A stretch of 64,000 bases of DNA from FW021-bin31 sp964647485 (GCA_964647485.1 CAZYHV010000004.1:139567-203566), one strand, 5' to 3'; counted from the first letter of the stretch, positions 8,793 through 17,870 are shown. Numbers and translations are program-made. Notes: a model not told the origin generated them from the sequence alone.

Positions 8793-8844
8793 AACATAAC
8801 CCGGTTGTCGGGTAGTTGTATCCTACCCACAACTCGGTTATGTT
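8793..8844 (-). terminator. Long hairpin just after susD
   Basis: Starting 4 bases after the susD stop is a three-part stem: AACATAACC/GGTTATGTT (8793-8801 with 8836-8844), GTTGT/ACAAC (804-808 with 829-833 in the 8.8-kb numbering) and GGGTAG/CTACCC (8810-8815 with 8823-8828), with a 7-nt loop. On the minus strand it is followed by a T-rich run. It could terminate susCD messages partly or protect their 3' end. The remaining bases between here and the next gene (8570-8792) hold the promoter described separately and nothing else I can identify. Confidence 0.55.
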
Positions 8845-8848
8845 ACTA

Positions 8849-10387
8849 TTAAAACTTTGGATATCCTGGAGTTTGGTCTAAATCCGGATTATTGGTCAAT
8901 GTATTCCGATCAATCGGCCATAATAATTTATAGGAATCAGAGGAAGAAATTGTAGTGTATTCATACACATACTGATCTCCCATTCTTCGTAAATCATACC
9001 ATCTTTTCCCTTCAAAAATAAATTCCAAAAGACGTTCTTTTAAAATGGCTTCTTCCGGATCAGCATCTACCGATTGATTAGGGAAGCCCAAAGTACTTGC
9101 ATTATAATTAGATCCATAGGCTCTCTTTCTCACCTCATTTATTTCCGTTTTAGGGCTTTGGCCCAAAATTTCTTTTGCCTCCGCCTTCAACAGGAGTAAG
9201 CCTGCGTAGCGATAAATAGGATAGTCATTGGTATATTTTCTGCTTCCGGCATCTTGCACTCCTTTGTACTTGCTGACAAAAGCTCCTGCAATTTTATACT
9301 GCCCGCCAGATTTGTTATAAGCAGCCGTCAATGAAGCTAACTTCCGACTGTCTTTATCACTAAACTTCCGATATGTAGCTATTCTGATAGGCGCCCTCAA
9401 AATTCCGTCCCAATTATCGTCGCTCACATTAAACTTTCTATTTTCTACAGAGTCATAAAAGTTTGCAATTAGACCTGTTTGTGGTTCAAAAGTTGAAGCA
9501 AAAGGAAGTTGAGATTCATTTAACTCATTATGGATGGCAAAAATAATTTCATTATTTCCGCTATTATCTGCCGCAAATACCTCCGAATAATCGGGTAATA
9601 ATTGCAGAGAAGAAACATTATTTTGTATATCATTTAAAGCATTCAATGCCGTAGTAGCATCATCGGTCCCGCCTCCGCGATGAGCCGTCCACAAAAAGAC
9701 CTGTGCTTTTAGCATCTCTGTTGCAGCCTTTGACCAGTAGCCTTTATTATTTTTAAAGGAATAGTCATCGCCAAAATTATTTTCAGACTGTTCAATATCA
9801 CTTTTAATCAGCTTCATTACGTCCTCTTTACTAGAGGCTTCTTTTGCTAAATTAGAGATATCTACAGATTCCGTAGGCTCGGTTTGAATAATCACGCCGC
9901 CCCAGCTTTTATACATTTGAAAATAATAAAAAGCACGCATACCATAGGCGATACCCAAATCATAATTTTTATCCGCAGCAGAAACCACTTCTGTAGAATT
10001 CAATTTGCTTATCAAAAGATTAATCTGATTTATATCGGTATAAAATCCTCCAAAGTTACTTACCCCGGAATTATCCGCATCTAATGTATTATTCCAAAGA
10101 TGCTCAACACCTTGTGGGGCTTCTCCTGAAAAAGCTGAGCCGGAGCCCGGTTCTGTACCAAAGACCTGTGTTCTTAGCTCGCCTAATAACTCAAATGCCA
10201 TTGTATGGCTCCTAAAAGAAATATGTAATCCTGCCACAAAAGAATTAAACTGATCCGGAGTTTTCCAGTAACTATTATTACTAATACTACTTTCCGGGGT
10301 AAGATCTAACTTATTGCTACAGGAAGAGAGGACTAAAAACAGCCCCAAAGCAAACGCTACTCCTAATATTTTATTATATTTTTTCAT
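8849..10387 (-). CDS. SusD/RagB-family glycan-binding surface lipoprotein
   Basis: 512 aa. Lipoprotein signal with lipobox LSSC (Cys23). The mature part has the SusD layout: N-terminal LTPESSISNNSYWKTPDQF, TPR-like helical segments, the YYFQMYKSWGG-type segment and the conserved C-terminal block LLEFIFEGKRWYDLRRMGDQ, ending in GYPKF. SusD proteins cap the SusC transporter and bind the glycan. It lies 20 bp after susC and is clearly cotranscribed. The sialidase, GH20 and NanA genes downstream suggest it binds sialylated glycans or sialic acid, like NanU of other Bacteroidota (inference). Confidence 0.93.
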   Translation of the reverse strand: MKKYNKILGVAFALGLFLVLSSCSNKLDLTPESSISNNSYWKTPDQFNSFVAGLHISFRSHTMAFELLGELRTQVFGTEPGSGSAFSGEAPQGVEHLWNNTLDADNSGVSNFGGFYTDINQINLLISKLNSTEVVSAADKNYDLGIAYGMRAFYYFQMYKSWGGVIIQTEPTESVDISNLAKEASSKEDVMKLIKSDIEQSENNFGDDYSFKNNKGYWSKAATEMLKAQVFLWTAHRGGGTDDATTALNALNDIQNNVSSLQLLPDYSEVFAADNSGNNEIIFAIHNELNESQLPFASTFEPQTGLIANFYDSVENRKFNVSDDNWDGILRAPIRIATYRKFSDKDSRKLASLTAAYNKSGGQYKIAGAFVSKYKGVQDAGSRKYTNDYPIYRYAGLLLLKAEAKEILGQSPKTEINEVRKRAYGSNYNASTLGFPNQSVDADPEEAILKERLLEFIFEGKRWYDLRRMGDQYVYEYTTISSSDSYKLLWPIDRNTLTNNPDLDQTPGYPKF

Positions 10388-10407
10388 AACTGAATAATTT
10401 AATCTTT

Positions 10408-13400
10408 TTAAAATGATATTTTAACACCTACTACATAAGAACGAGGGGTGGGATACGTCCCCGTATAAACACCGGGTACGGTAGTAGGGGGTTCAGGAGT
10501 AGGTCCACTAAACTGTGTAATATAAAATAAGTTATTCGCTGTAAAGAAAAGTCTTGCGGACTTTAATACTCGGGTATGACTTAACAATCCTTCCGAAAAA
10601 TCATAAGACAAAGTAAATTCTCTTCCGGCCAAATAACTTCCATTTTCATAGAAATTTGAATTATTGCTGTTTAGAACCCTACCTGCATTATTCACTCTGG
10701 TATAATTTTTCTTTCCTAAAGGAGCAGAGACCTGATCAGCATAGTATACTTTTGGAATATCTGTATTTCTATTGCTTGGAGACCATGCATTTTTCTGCTT
10801 CTCCAGGTAATTAAACGTCCCCTGATAGTTTCCTAATATACGAGCTACATAATCGTTATAGATTACATACCCGGTAGCAAACTGGAATCGAGCATAAAAG
10901 GTAAATCCTTTATAAGCCAAAGTCGTAGAGAATCCTCCGGTCCACTTTGGATTGATATTTCCTATATAGACTTGATCTCTGACATCAATGGTATCATTCT
11001 GATCCACATCTTTCCAATTGACATCTCCCGGCGTAATATCTCCGGAACCATAATTAGAATTTGGGCCACTAATTCCGGCAACCAAATCTACACGATTACC
11101 GGCAACCTCATTGACTTGATCTTGATCTTTAAAGATGCCTAATTCTTTAAAGGCATATACGCTACCAAGCGTTTGTCCTTCTTGGTATCCGCCAACCCAT
11201 ACAAGTTTCCCTTTCTTGGGATCATAAATCTGAAAGCCTCCCTGACGATTATTGGGTTGTCCATTAGGTGGAAGCTTTAAAATCTTGTTTTCATTATAAG
11301 AAGCATTGGCGCTAACATCCCAACGAAGTCCATTTGGTTGATTCAGAATATTTGCCGTTACTGATACTTCAAATCCCTTATTCTGAAAAGTCCCGAGGTT
11401 GGTTCTTATAGAACTATATCCCGTATAACTTGGTAAGGAAAGGTTTGTTAGCAAATCACTGGTCTTTCGATTATAATAGTCCAAAACAGCAGATACCCGA
11501 TCTCCAAAAAGGCCGAAATCTAACCCCACATCAATCGTCTTACTCTTTTCCCATCCAAGATTGGAGTTGACCATGGCTGTATTTAAAAACCCGGACTGCC
11601 CATTATAGGATCCTTGCAGCCCATATACACCCTGTACCTCATATCTCCCTAATCCGGCTACATTTCCATTTACACCATAACTTATTCTGGGTTTCAAAGT
11701 AGAAATCACATTGGAGATGCTACTATTTTGCCAAAACTTTTCTTTTTGAATATTCCAACCTGCAGACATCCCCGGAAAGAACCCGAAACGATTCCCATTG
11801 GGCAAACTGGAAACTCCATCCCGTCTAAAAGTTAAGGTTAAAAGATAACGCTGATCATAATCATAATTCAAACGACCAAACTGAGAAATAATCCGATAAT
11901 CTGTCCGCATGCTATAGTTGTTATTCAGTCCATTTACGACAACATTGGAAGAAGAATTTGGATTAAATACCGTTGAAGCATTGACCGTGGGAATATCATC
12001 GGTAGGGGATTTTGTTCCCAAAACCTGCATCTGAAAGACACTGTTGTCAAAATACTCGGCTCCCAACATCAAATTAAAATTATGTTTACCAAAGGACTTA
12101 TTATATCCGGCAATTACATCATATTGTTGTTGAAACGCCCTCTGATAATTAGCCGATGCTTCTCTGGAAACATCTCCGGTAGAAGGGGGATCCGTAAATA
12201 TTTGGGAATAGGTTTTTGTCGCCCGCCAGAAAGACTGATTTAGATTTTCAAAATAGTATCCGGAACCGGTTCCCTTTATATACAAGCCGGGAATAATGTC
12301 CCATTTTACAGAGGCATTGGCAGTAATCCTATTTACATCCGCTTTTCGATCATGTTTATTTAACCAATAGAGTGGGTTTCCATCCGTTATTCCATTCCCC
12401 GGATTCGGTTGGGAATGATCTCCATTAATCCAAGGATTAAAAGTAGGCCATAAAGACAAAGTTCTGTACATGGTATTAATCACATTCGCATTGGCTCCAT
12501 ATTCACCGGAAGTAGAGGCTTTAATACCGGAGCTGACTTTTAGATTCGGTTTTATTTTGTAAGAACCTTTTACATCTCCAGAAAAACGCTTGTATTCAGA
12601 GCCCACTATTATTCCATCTTCTTTATAATAATCAAAACTTGTATAATACTGTCCTTTGTCATTTCCTCCGGTCGCTCTCAAATAATGATCCTGCGTTTTT
12701 GTGTTTCTGAAGACCAGATTCTTAACTTCTCCGGAATGATCTTTAAAAATGATCGTACCTCCATAAGGATCCCCAACAGTATCCCAGCCTTCACCCAATA
12801 AATGTTTGGTCTTGCTGTTGTACTCTCTGATATCAAAGGTAGAAAGATAAGCAGAATCTGTACGTAACCCATATCCGTTAGCAGCATTTACATCACTCAA
12901 TGATCTTCCTGAATTTTTATCTCCCAATCGATTATAATAAATAAAATCATGAGCATCCATGAAGTCATAACCTTTTCTAGCCTGGTTGAACCCTAAGGTA
13001 TATTTATAAGTAATTTTTGCTTTCCCCGCACTTCCGCTTTTTGTTGTAATTAATAATACGCCATTATTGGCACGGGCTCCGTAAATAGCAGTTGCAGCGG
13101 CATCTTTTAACAACTGTACCGATTTAATGTCTTCTGCCGGAATGTCATTATAAGAACTAATTACTCCATCTACAACGACTAATGGACCTCCGGGGCTATT
13201 TATAGAAGCCCCTCCACGTAAGAGTACCTTTGGGGTGGCTCCCGGCTGTCCGGTAGAATTGGTTACCTGTAGCCCCGGTAAAGAGCCTTGTAAAGCACTT
13301 CCAATGTTTGCCCTGGGAACATCTTGCAAGACTTTATCACTCATCTTTGCAACAGAGTTACTAATCGTAGACCGGCTTTGTTTCCCGTATCCCACAACAA

Positions 13401-13728
13401 CCAATTGATCCAACTGGTGAGAGCTTTGCCCCATTTGAATTGTCAAATCTTCTTGCCCGGAATAGACCAGCTTTTTGGTATCATATCCAAGAACTGTTAC
13501 CCGAATGGTATCCCCCTTAGAAACAGATAAAGAAAACCTACCTTCCCCTCCACTAATTGCTCCGGATCCTGCTCCGGATCTAATTGTGGCTCCCGGAAGA
13601 GGATCTCCCGAAACAGCATCGACTACTGTTCCACTCACTTTTTGTTGCTGTGCCAGCACTGAAACAGGGAGAAGAAAAAACCCTATTCCAACCATAAAAA
13701 TAATAAAAGAGTTAATAAAATTTTTCAT
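10408..13728 (-). CDS. SusC/RagA-family TonB-dependent outer-membrane transporter
   Basis: The ATG at 13728 is preferred because it starts the signal peptide (MKNFINSFIIFMVGIGFFLL...VLAQ); an upstream ATG at 13761 would run through the operator. About 1106 aa. After the signal comes a carboxypeptidase-regulatory-like domain (QQKVSGTVVDAVSGDPLPGATI), then the TonB box/plug region (VVVGYGKQ, then SLPGLQV, LLRGGASI, VVVDGV and DAAATAIYGARANNGVLLITTK), then a long beta-barrel ending in a C-terminal Phe (VGVKISF). It imports oligosaccharides through the outer membrane with TonB energy. It is the first gene of the sialic-acid locus. Confidence 0.94.
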   Translation of the reverse strand: MKNFINSFIIFMVGIGFFLLPVSVLAQQQKVSGTVVDAVSGDPLPGATIRSGAGSGAISGGEGRFSLSVSKGDTIRVTVLGYDTKKLVYSGQEDLTIQMGQSSHQLDQLVVVGYGKQSRSTISNSVAKMSDKVLQDVPRANIGSALQGSLPGLQVTNSTGQPGATPKVLLRGGASINSPGGPLVVVDGVISSYNDIPAEDIKSVQLLKDAAATAIYGARANNGVLLITTKSGSAGKAKITYKYTLGFNQARKGYDFMDAHDFIYYNRLGDKNSGRSLSDVNAANGYGLRTDSAYLSTFDIREYNSKTKHLLGEGWDTVGDPYGGTIIFKDHSGEVKNLVFRNTKTQDHYLRATGGNDKGQYYTSFDYYKEDGIIVGSEYKRFSGDVKGSYKIKPNLKVSSGIKASTSGEYGANANVINTMYRTLSLWPTFNPWINGDHSQPNPGNGITDGNPLYWLNKHDRKADVNRITANASVKWDIIPGLYIKGTGSGYYFENLNQSFWRATKTYSQIFTDPPSTGDVSREASANYQRAFQQQYDVIAGYNKSFGKHNFNLMLGAEYFDNSVFQMQVLGTKSPTDDIPTVNASTVFNPNSSSNVVVNGLNNNYSMRTDYRIISQFGRLNYDYDQRYLLTLTFRRDGVSSLPNGNRFGFFPGMSAGWNIQKEKFWQNSSISNVISTLKPRISYGVNGNVAGLGRYEVQGVYGLQGSYNGQSGFLNTAMVNSNLGWEKSKTIDVGLDFGLFGDRVSAVLDYYNRKTSDLLTNLSLPSYTGYSSIRTNLGTFQNKGFEVSVTANILNQPNGLRWDVSANASYNENKILKLPPNGQPNNRQGGFQIYDPKKGKLVWVGGYQEGQTLGSVYAFKELGIFKDQDQVNEVAGNRVDLVAGISGPNSNYGSGDITPGDVNWKDVDQNDTIDVRDQVYIGNINPKWTGGFSTTLAYKGFTFYARFQFATGYVIYNDYVARILGNYQGTFNYLEKQKNAWSPSNRNTDIPKVYYADQVSAPLGKKNYTRVNNAGRVLNSNNSNFYENGSYLAGREFTLSYDFSEGLLSHTRVLKSARLFFTANNLFYITQFSGPTPEPPTTVPGVYTGTYPTPRSYVVGVKISF

Positions 13729-13742
13729 AAAAATGATTTTAG

Positions 13743-13789
13743 TATGTATTACATAATACAATATTACAAAATAAATTTCTTTTATACAA
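13743..13789 (-). promoter_or_regulatory. susC promoter with palindromic operator
   Basis: Minus strand: TTG (13787-13789) and a TTATTTTG box (13767-13774, one mismatch to TAnnTTTG). Just downstream, at or after the expected start of transcription, is a perfect 13-bp palindrome TATGTATTACATA (13743-13755), which extends to GTATTACATAATAC (13746-13759). It shares GTATTATGT with the other operator-like sites in the locus and ends 14 bp before the susC ATG. Confidence 0.6.
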
Positions 13790-13793
13790 TTTT

Positions 13794-13847
13794 TTTGTGA
13801 TTTTCATAGAAATTAAGCTACTTTTGTATTCATATTATACATAATAC
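13794..13847 (+). promoter_or_regulatory. gntR promoter with operator-like site
   Basis: Plus strand: -33 TTTG (13794-13797), a 21-bp spacer and a perfect -7 TACTTTTG (13819-13826). A palindrome TATTAT-AC-ATAATA (13833-13846) covers the expected transcription start. It shares TACATAATAC (13838-13847) with the susC-side site at 13750-13759. This suggests autoregulation of the GntR gene. Confidence 0.6.
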
Positions 13848-13853
13848 TATTTA

Positions 13854-14609
13854 ATGTTTCCTCTTTATATGGACACGAATAAACCCATTTCTTCCAATAA
13901 CTTCTTTCCTCCCATAGATCCGGTAGATACAGCAAGCCTTCCAGACAAGGTGGAGATGAAACTGATCCGTTACTTCTTGGATAATGAATTAAAACCGGGA
14001 GATGCTATTCCCCGCGAAATTGACTTGGCAGAGTCTTTGGGCGTAAGTCGAACCGTCATAAGAGAAGCGCTGTTAAGATTAAGAATGATAGGGCTCATTG
14101 AATCTAAAAAAAGGAGAGGTGCCATTTTAAAAAATCCGGACTTACTCTCCTTACTCCAGAAGACGCTTTACCCCACCATGATGGATGAAAATACACTCAA
14201 AGACATCTTTGAAATGAGGCTCGTCATGGAAATCGGTATGGCCGATTTAATTTTTAATCGAGTAAAACCCGAAGATATCAAAGCACTAGAAAAGATTGTA
14301 AAAGACGAACCGGTACACAGCAAATCTTTTATTTTTAAAGTTGATCAGGAAGTTCAATTCCATGGAAAATTATACGAGATCACAGGAAACGACACCTTAA
14401 AAAGATTCCAGCAACTGCTCTTGCCGGTATTCCAATATGTTCATAAAAGTGGTATTCTGGGTCAGGAATCCTATTCAAAAAGATATGTTTCTCATCAGGA
14501 ATTGGTAAAAATAATTAAAGAAGGAAGTCCGGAAGAATTTAGAGAAGCTATGCGTGCTCACTTAGAAAATCACTTTCACCGTTTATTTCCAACGGAAAAT
14601 GAAGAGTAG
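13854..14609 (+). CDS. GntR-family (FadR/FCD subfamily) transcriptional regulator, probable sialic-acid locus repressor
   Basis: 251 aa. Winged helix-turn-helix at ~35-95: GDAIPREIDLAESLGVSRTVIREALLRLRMIGLIESKKRRGAIL is the GntR signature. The C-terminal all-helical FCD domain (~105-245) shows its usual metal/ligand histidines in QFHGKLYE, YVSHQEL and RAHLENH. FCD-type GntR regulators respond to small acids; NanR of E. coli belongs here and senses Neu5Ac. Divergent from susC, with 5 related operator-like sites in the locus, so it is likely the local regulator (inference). An ATG at 13869 is an alternative start. Effector not shown by sequence. Confidence 0.88.
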   Translation: MFPLYMDTNKPISSNNFFPPIDPVDTASLPDKVEMKLIRYFLDNELKPGDAIPREIDLAESLGVSRTVIREALLRLRMIGLIESKKRRGAILKNPDLLSLLQKTLYPTMMDENTLKDIFEMRLVMEIGMADLIFNRVKPEDIKALEKIVKDEPVHSKSFIFKVDQEVQFHGKLYEITGNDTLKRFQQLLLPVFQYVHKSGILGQESYSKRYVSHQELVKIIKEGSPEEFREAMRAHLENHFHRLFPTENEE

Positions 14610-14787
14610 CTGCTCCGGATCAACCTTTCTTCACTTCGTGCTCTGATTAGAGATAGTACCTGACAATGAGAAAATAACGCCTTGTATCCTAGCGTATGGG
14701 TTCTAGAAGATAATGCCGTTTTATATTTTTTCTTCCCTTATTTTTTAATATTCTATAAGAGATCCCTCAATACTTTGGAATTTTTTC

Positions 14788-14795
14788 TATCTTTG
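14788..14795 (+). promoter_or_regulatory. Probable asnA -7 box
   Basis: TATCTTTG matches TAnnTTTG and lies 85 bp before the asnA ATG. No TTTG is found at the right distance upstream (the nearest, at 14774-14777, is too close). The rest of the 14610-14880 gap is AT-rich, with no ORF or hairpin that I can support. Confidence 0.4.
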
Positions 14796-14880
14796 CAGAA
14801 TAAAATTAGATTATAACTAACACTTTCATTATTTTTATAAATAAAACACAACACTAAGTTAGATAAAATTAATTTCATCC

Positions 14881-15942
14881 ATGGGACTTGCTGCATCGAA
14901 GACGACATTGCCGGGACTGATACTCCCTAAAGATTATCATTCCATCTTGGACACCCTGCCTACAGCACATGCTTTACAACAACTAAAGAGTTTTATACAG
15001 CTCAATTTGGAAACGGAGATGTATTTGCATAGGGTAAGTGCTCCACTTTTTGTAAAGAAAGGAACCGGAATCAATGATGACTTGAGTGGGATAGAAAAAC
15101 CGGTTGGTTTTTCTATAAAGGAAATGAATGGTACACAAGCTGAGGTCGTACAATCACTGGCGAAATGGAAACGCATGGCACTCAAAGAATATCATATTCC
15201 TATCAATGAAGGAATTTATACCGACATGCACGCCATCCGACCGGATGAAACACCGGATAATCTACATTCTCTCTTCGTTGATCAATGGGATTGGGAACAA
15301 AGAATCTCTGAAGGACAAAGAAATTTAACCTACTTGAAAGAGGTCGTCCGCAAATTATATGGGATTTTACAACGTACAGAAAACTACATAGACAAGCTTT
15401 ATGGGATAAAGCCGGCTCTACCCAAGAACATTCATTTTATTCATTCCGAAGAGTTGTTGCAAGCATACCCCGATTTGACCCCAAAACAAAGAGAACGGGA
15501 AATCGTACAAAAATATGGAGCCGTCTTTTTAATTGGAATCGGTCATCCGCTCTCTAATGGAGAGCCTCATGACGGACGCTCTCCCGACTATGATGACTGG
15601 AGTACAAAAAACAGCGATGGATTTTATGGCCTTAATGGGGACATTCTCATTTGGCATCCGGTCATTAAAAAAGCATTTGAAATTTCCTCTATGGGAATTC
15701 GCGTAGATCCGGAAACCCTACTACATCAATTGTCTTTGCGGAAACAAGAAGAACGAAAAAGCTTACTTTATCACCAAAAACTCTTATCCGGAGAATTGCC
15801 ATTAAGCATCGGTGGTGGAATCGGACAATCCAGACTAGGCATGTATTTCCTCAGAAAAGCTCATGTAGGAGAAATTAGTGCCGGTATTTGGCCGGAAGAG
15901 ATGAAAAAAGTCTGTCAAGAAAATGGAATAAAATTGGTATAA
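14881..15942 (+). CDS. asnA: Aspartate-ammonia ligase (asparagine synthetase A)
   Basis: 353 aa, close to the ~330-350 aa of AsnA, which is related to class II aminoacyl-tRNA synthetases. Recognisable blocks include the N-terminal FIQLNLETEMYLHRVSAPLF, the ERPVGF-like IEKPVGFSI, ALKEYHIPINEGIYTDMHAIR, SLFVDQWDWE, and the C-terminal GIGQSRLGMYFLRKAHVGEI of the active site. It makes asparagine from aspartate, ammonia and ATP. rlmN follows at once, but with its own promoter-like box. Confidence 0.93.
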   Translation: MGLAASKTTLPGLILPKDYHSILDTLPTAHALQQLKSFIQLNLETEMYLHRVSAPLFVKKGTGINDDLSGIEKPVGFSIKEMNGTQAEVVQSLAKWKRMALKEYHIPINEGIYTDMHAIRPDETPDNLHSLFVDQWDWEQRISEGQRNLTYLKEVVRKLYGILQRTENYIDKLYGIKPALPKNIHFIHSEELLQAYPDLTPKQREREIVQKYGAVFLIGIGHPLSNGEPHDGRSPDYDDWSTKNSDGFYGLNGDILIWHPVIKKAFEISSMGIRVDPETLLHQLSLRKQEERKSLLYHQKLLSGELPLSIGGGIGQSRLGMYFLRKAHVGEISAGIWPEEMKKVCQENGIKLV

Positions 15943-15950
15943 AATTGACT

Positions 15951-15958
15951 TACCTTTG
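15951..15958 (+). promoter_or_regulatory. rlmN -7 box immediately before the start codon
   Basis: TACCTTTG matches TAnnTTTG and ends 7 bp before the chosen rlmN ATG (15966). If active, transcription would begin at or next to the start codon, giving a leaderless or near-leaderless message. Confidence 0.45.
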
Positions 15959-15965
15959 CAGCGTG

Positions 15966-17012
15966 ATGGTAAGACAAAAACCTAATATACGACAGCTTAG
16001 CAAAGAAGAATTAACTACCTGGTTTACAGAAAATGGAGAAAAACCTTTCCGCGCCCGTCAATTATGGGAATGGTTATGGAGTAACCATGCCGGCGGTTTT
16101 GATGAGATGACCTCACTTTCCAAAGTAATGAGGGAGAGACTGAAAAAAGAATTTAGACTGCCGTCATTGACCATTGACACCATTCAGAACAGCTCAGACG
16201 GAACCATAAAAACAAGATTCCAATCAGAAGAAGGACATACTTTCGAAGGCGTGTTGATTCCTACTAAGAAAAGACAAACCGCCTGTGTATCCTCTCAAGC
16301 CGGCTGTAGCTTAAATTGTAAATTTTGTGCCACCGGCTACCTACAACGTAAGAGAAACTTATGGTATGATGAAATCTATGATCAGGCAGCAACCATCAAT
16401 CAACAATCATTAAAAACATCCGGAAAAAAGCTTACAAATATTGTTTACATGGGGATGGGTGAGCCGCTGATGAACTATAACAATATGATGAAATCCATAG
16501 AACGGATTACGGCTCCTGATGGCTTGGCTATGAGTCCGAGACGAATCACCGTCTCTACTTCCGGCATTACCAAAATGATTCATAAACTGGCAGACGATAA
16601 AGTACGTTTCAATCTGGCACTCTCCTTACATGCTCCTACAGATGAACAGCGAACCCAAATCATGCCTTTCAATGCAAAAAATAACATTGCTTCCCTTATG
16701 GAAGCCCTGAATCATTTTTATAAAGAAACAAGAAACGATATTACCTTCGAATACATCTTATTTAAGGATCTGAACGATACCATCAAAGATGCAAATAATC
16801 TCATTAAATTATATCGGCAAGTTCCTGTCAAAGTCATTAATATCATCGAATACAATCCCATCGATGAAGCTCATTTTGAAAAACCGGAAAAAGAAAAAGT
16901 AGAGGCCTTTATGGCTTACCTTTCCAAAAATCGTGTCAACGCAAGGCTTCGCAGAAGTCGAGGGAAAGATATTGACGCAGCCTGTGGACAATTAGCCAAC
17001 AAAGGAAAATAA
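15966..17012 (+). CDS. rlmN: 23S rRNA (adenine2503-C2) / tRNA methyltransferase RlmN
   Basis: The start MVRQKPNIRQL (15966) is preferred over an in-frame ATG at 15888 inside asnA. About 348 aa, normal for RlmN. Radical-SAM CxxxCxxC motif in AGCSLNCKFCATG; other blocks are FRARQLWEWLW near the N-terminus, NIVYMGMGEPLMNY and the catalytic C-terminal Cys in DIDAACGQL. It methylates A2503 of 23S rRNA and A37 of some tRNAs using SAM and a 4Fe-4S cluster. Confidence 0.95.
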   Translation: MVRQKPNIRQLSKEELTTWFTENGEKPFRARQLWEWLWSNHAGGFDEMTSLSKVMRERLKKEFRLPSLTIDTIQNSSDGTIKTRFQSEEGHTFEGVLIPTKKRQTACVSSQAGCSLNCKFCATGYLQRKRNLWYDEIYDQAATINQQSLKTSGKKLTNIVYMGMGEPLMNYNNMMKSIERITAPDGLAMSPRRITVSTSGITKMIHKLADDKVRFNLALSLHAPTDEQRTQIMPFNAKNNIASLMEALNHFYKETRNDITFEYILFKDLNDTIKDANNLIKLYRQVPVKVINIIEYNPIDEAHFEKPEKEKVEAFMAYLSKNRVNARLRRSRGKDIDAACGQLANKGK

Positions 17013-17051
17013 TATTCATCATTCCTGCCGAAAAGGTAGTAAAAAAAAATT

Positions 17052-17870
17052 ATGAAAAAGCCTACACGAAAAAAAGGGCAAAACCCCAAAAGAAAACCCA
17101 CAAAGGGTTCAAAAACACCTACCCAATTTCCACTAAATAAATATCTGGCTCATTGTGGAATCTGTGCCCGTAGGAAGGCCGTTGATCATATTAAGGCCGG
17201 GCTAGTAACAGTGAATAACAAAACCATAGTAGAACCCGGTTTCAAGGTGTCTCCCAAAGACAAAGTAACCTTTAAGAAGAAGCCTGTCCATCTACAACGG
17301 AAACAGGAATATCTGTTGCTCAATAAACCGAAAGACTGCCTGACAACGACCAAAGATCCCAGAGGCCGACGAACGGTCATGGACTATATTCGAAGAGCAA
17401 CAGACGAGCGGGTATATCCCGTAGGTCGTTTAGACAGAAATACCAGTGGCCTGTTATTAATTACCAATGACGGAGACCTGGCTCAAAAATTAGCTCATCC
17501 CTCCGGAGAGATAGAGAAAGTGTATCATGTCACCTTAAATAAGCCTTTAACGAAGAAAGACTTTGAGCAGATTGTTTCCGGGATAAACCTGGAAGATGGA
17601 ATGATTGCAGTGGATGCACTGGCTTATGTAGAAACGGAGGATCATACCCAAGTAGGGCTTGAAATTCACAGCGGTAGAAATCGAATTGTCAGAAGGATCT
17701 TCGAACATTTGGGATATGAGGTAAAAAGCCTGGATCGGGTCATCTACGCCGGATTAACCAAAAAAAACCTTCCCAGAGGAAAGTGGCGCCATCTGACCCA
17801 GAAAGAAGTCCGTATTTTAAAACACTTCAGAAACAAAAAAGCAAAAAAAAGATCTTCTCAAAAAAAATAA
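17052..17870 (+). CDS. RsuA/RluB-family rRNA pseudouridine synthase
   Basis: 272 aa. A very basic N-terminal tail (~1-25), then an S4 RNA-binding domain (LNKYLAHCGICARRKAVDHIKAG, ~28-95), then the RsuA/RluB/E/F catalytic domain with GRLDRNTSGLL (catalytic Asp) and the C-terminal HSGRNRIVRRIFEHLGYEV. It isomerises a uridine in 23S rRNA, most likely RluB-type. A basic tail closes the protein (KKAKKRSSQKK). 1 bp separates it from the next pseudouridine synthase gene, so they form an operon. Confidence 0.9.
   Translation: MKKPTRKKGQNPKRKPTKGSKTPTQFPLNKYLAHCGICARRKAVDHIKAGLVTVNNKTIVEPGFKVSPKDKVTFKKKPVHLQRKQEYLLLNKPKDCLTTTKDPRGRRTVMDYIRRATDERVYPVGRLDRNTSGLLLITNDGDLAQKLAHPSGEIEKVYHVTLNKPLTKKDFEQIVSGINLEDGMIAVDALAYVETEDHTQVGLEIHSGRNRIVRRIFEHLGYEVKSLDRVIYAGLTKKNLPRGKWRHLTQKEVRILKHFRNKKAKKRSSQKK

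Noticed and set aside
15888..15965. Longer N-terminus for RlmN beginning inside asnA
   Set aside because: The extra residues are asnA codons in another frame plus the promoter box; RlmN proteins start near the ATG at 15966.
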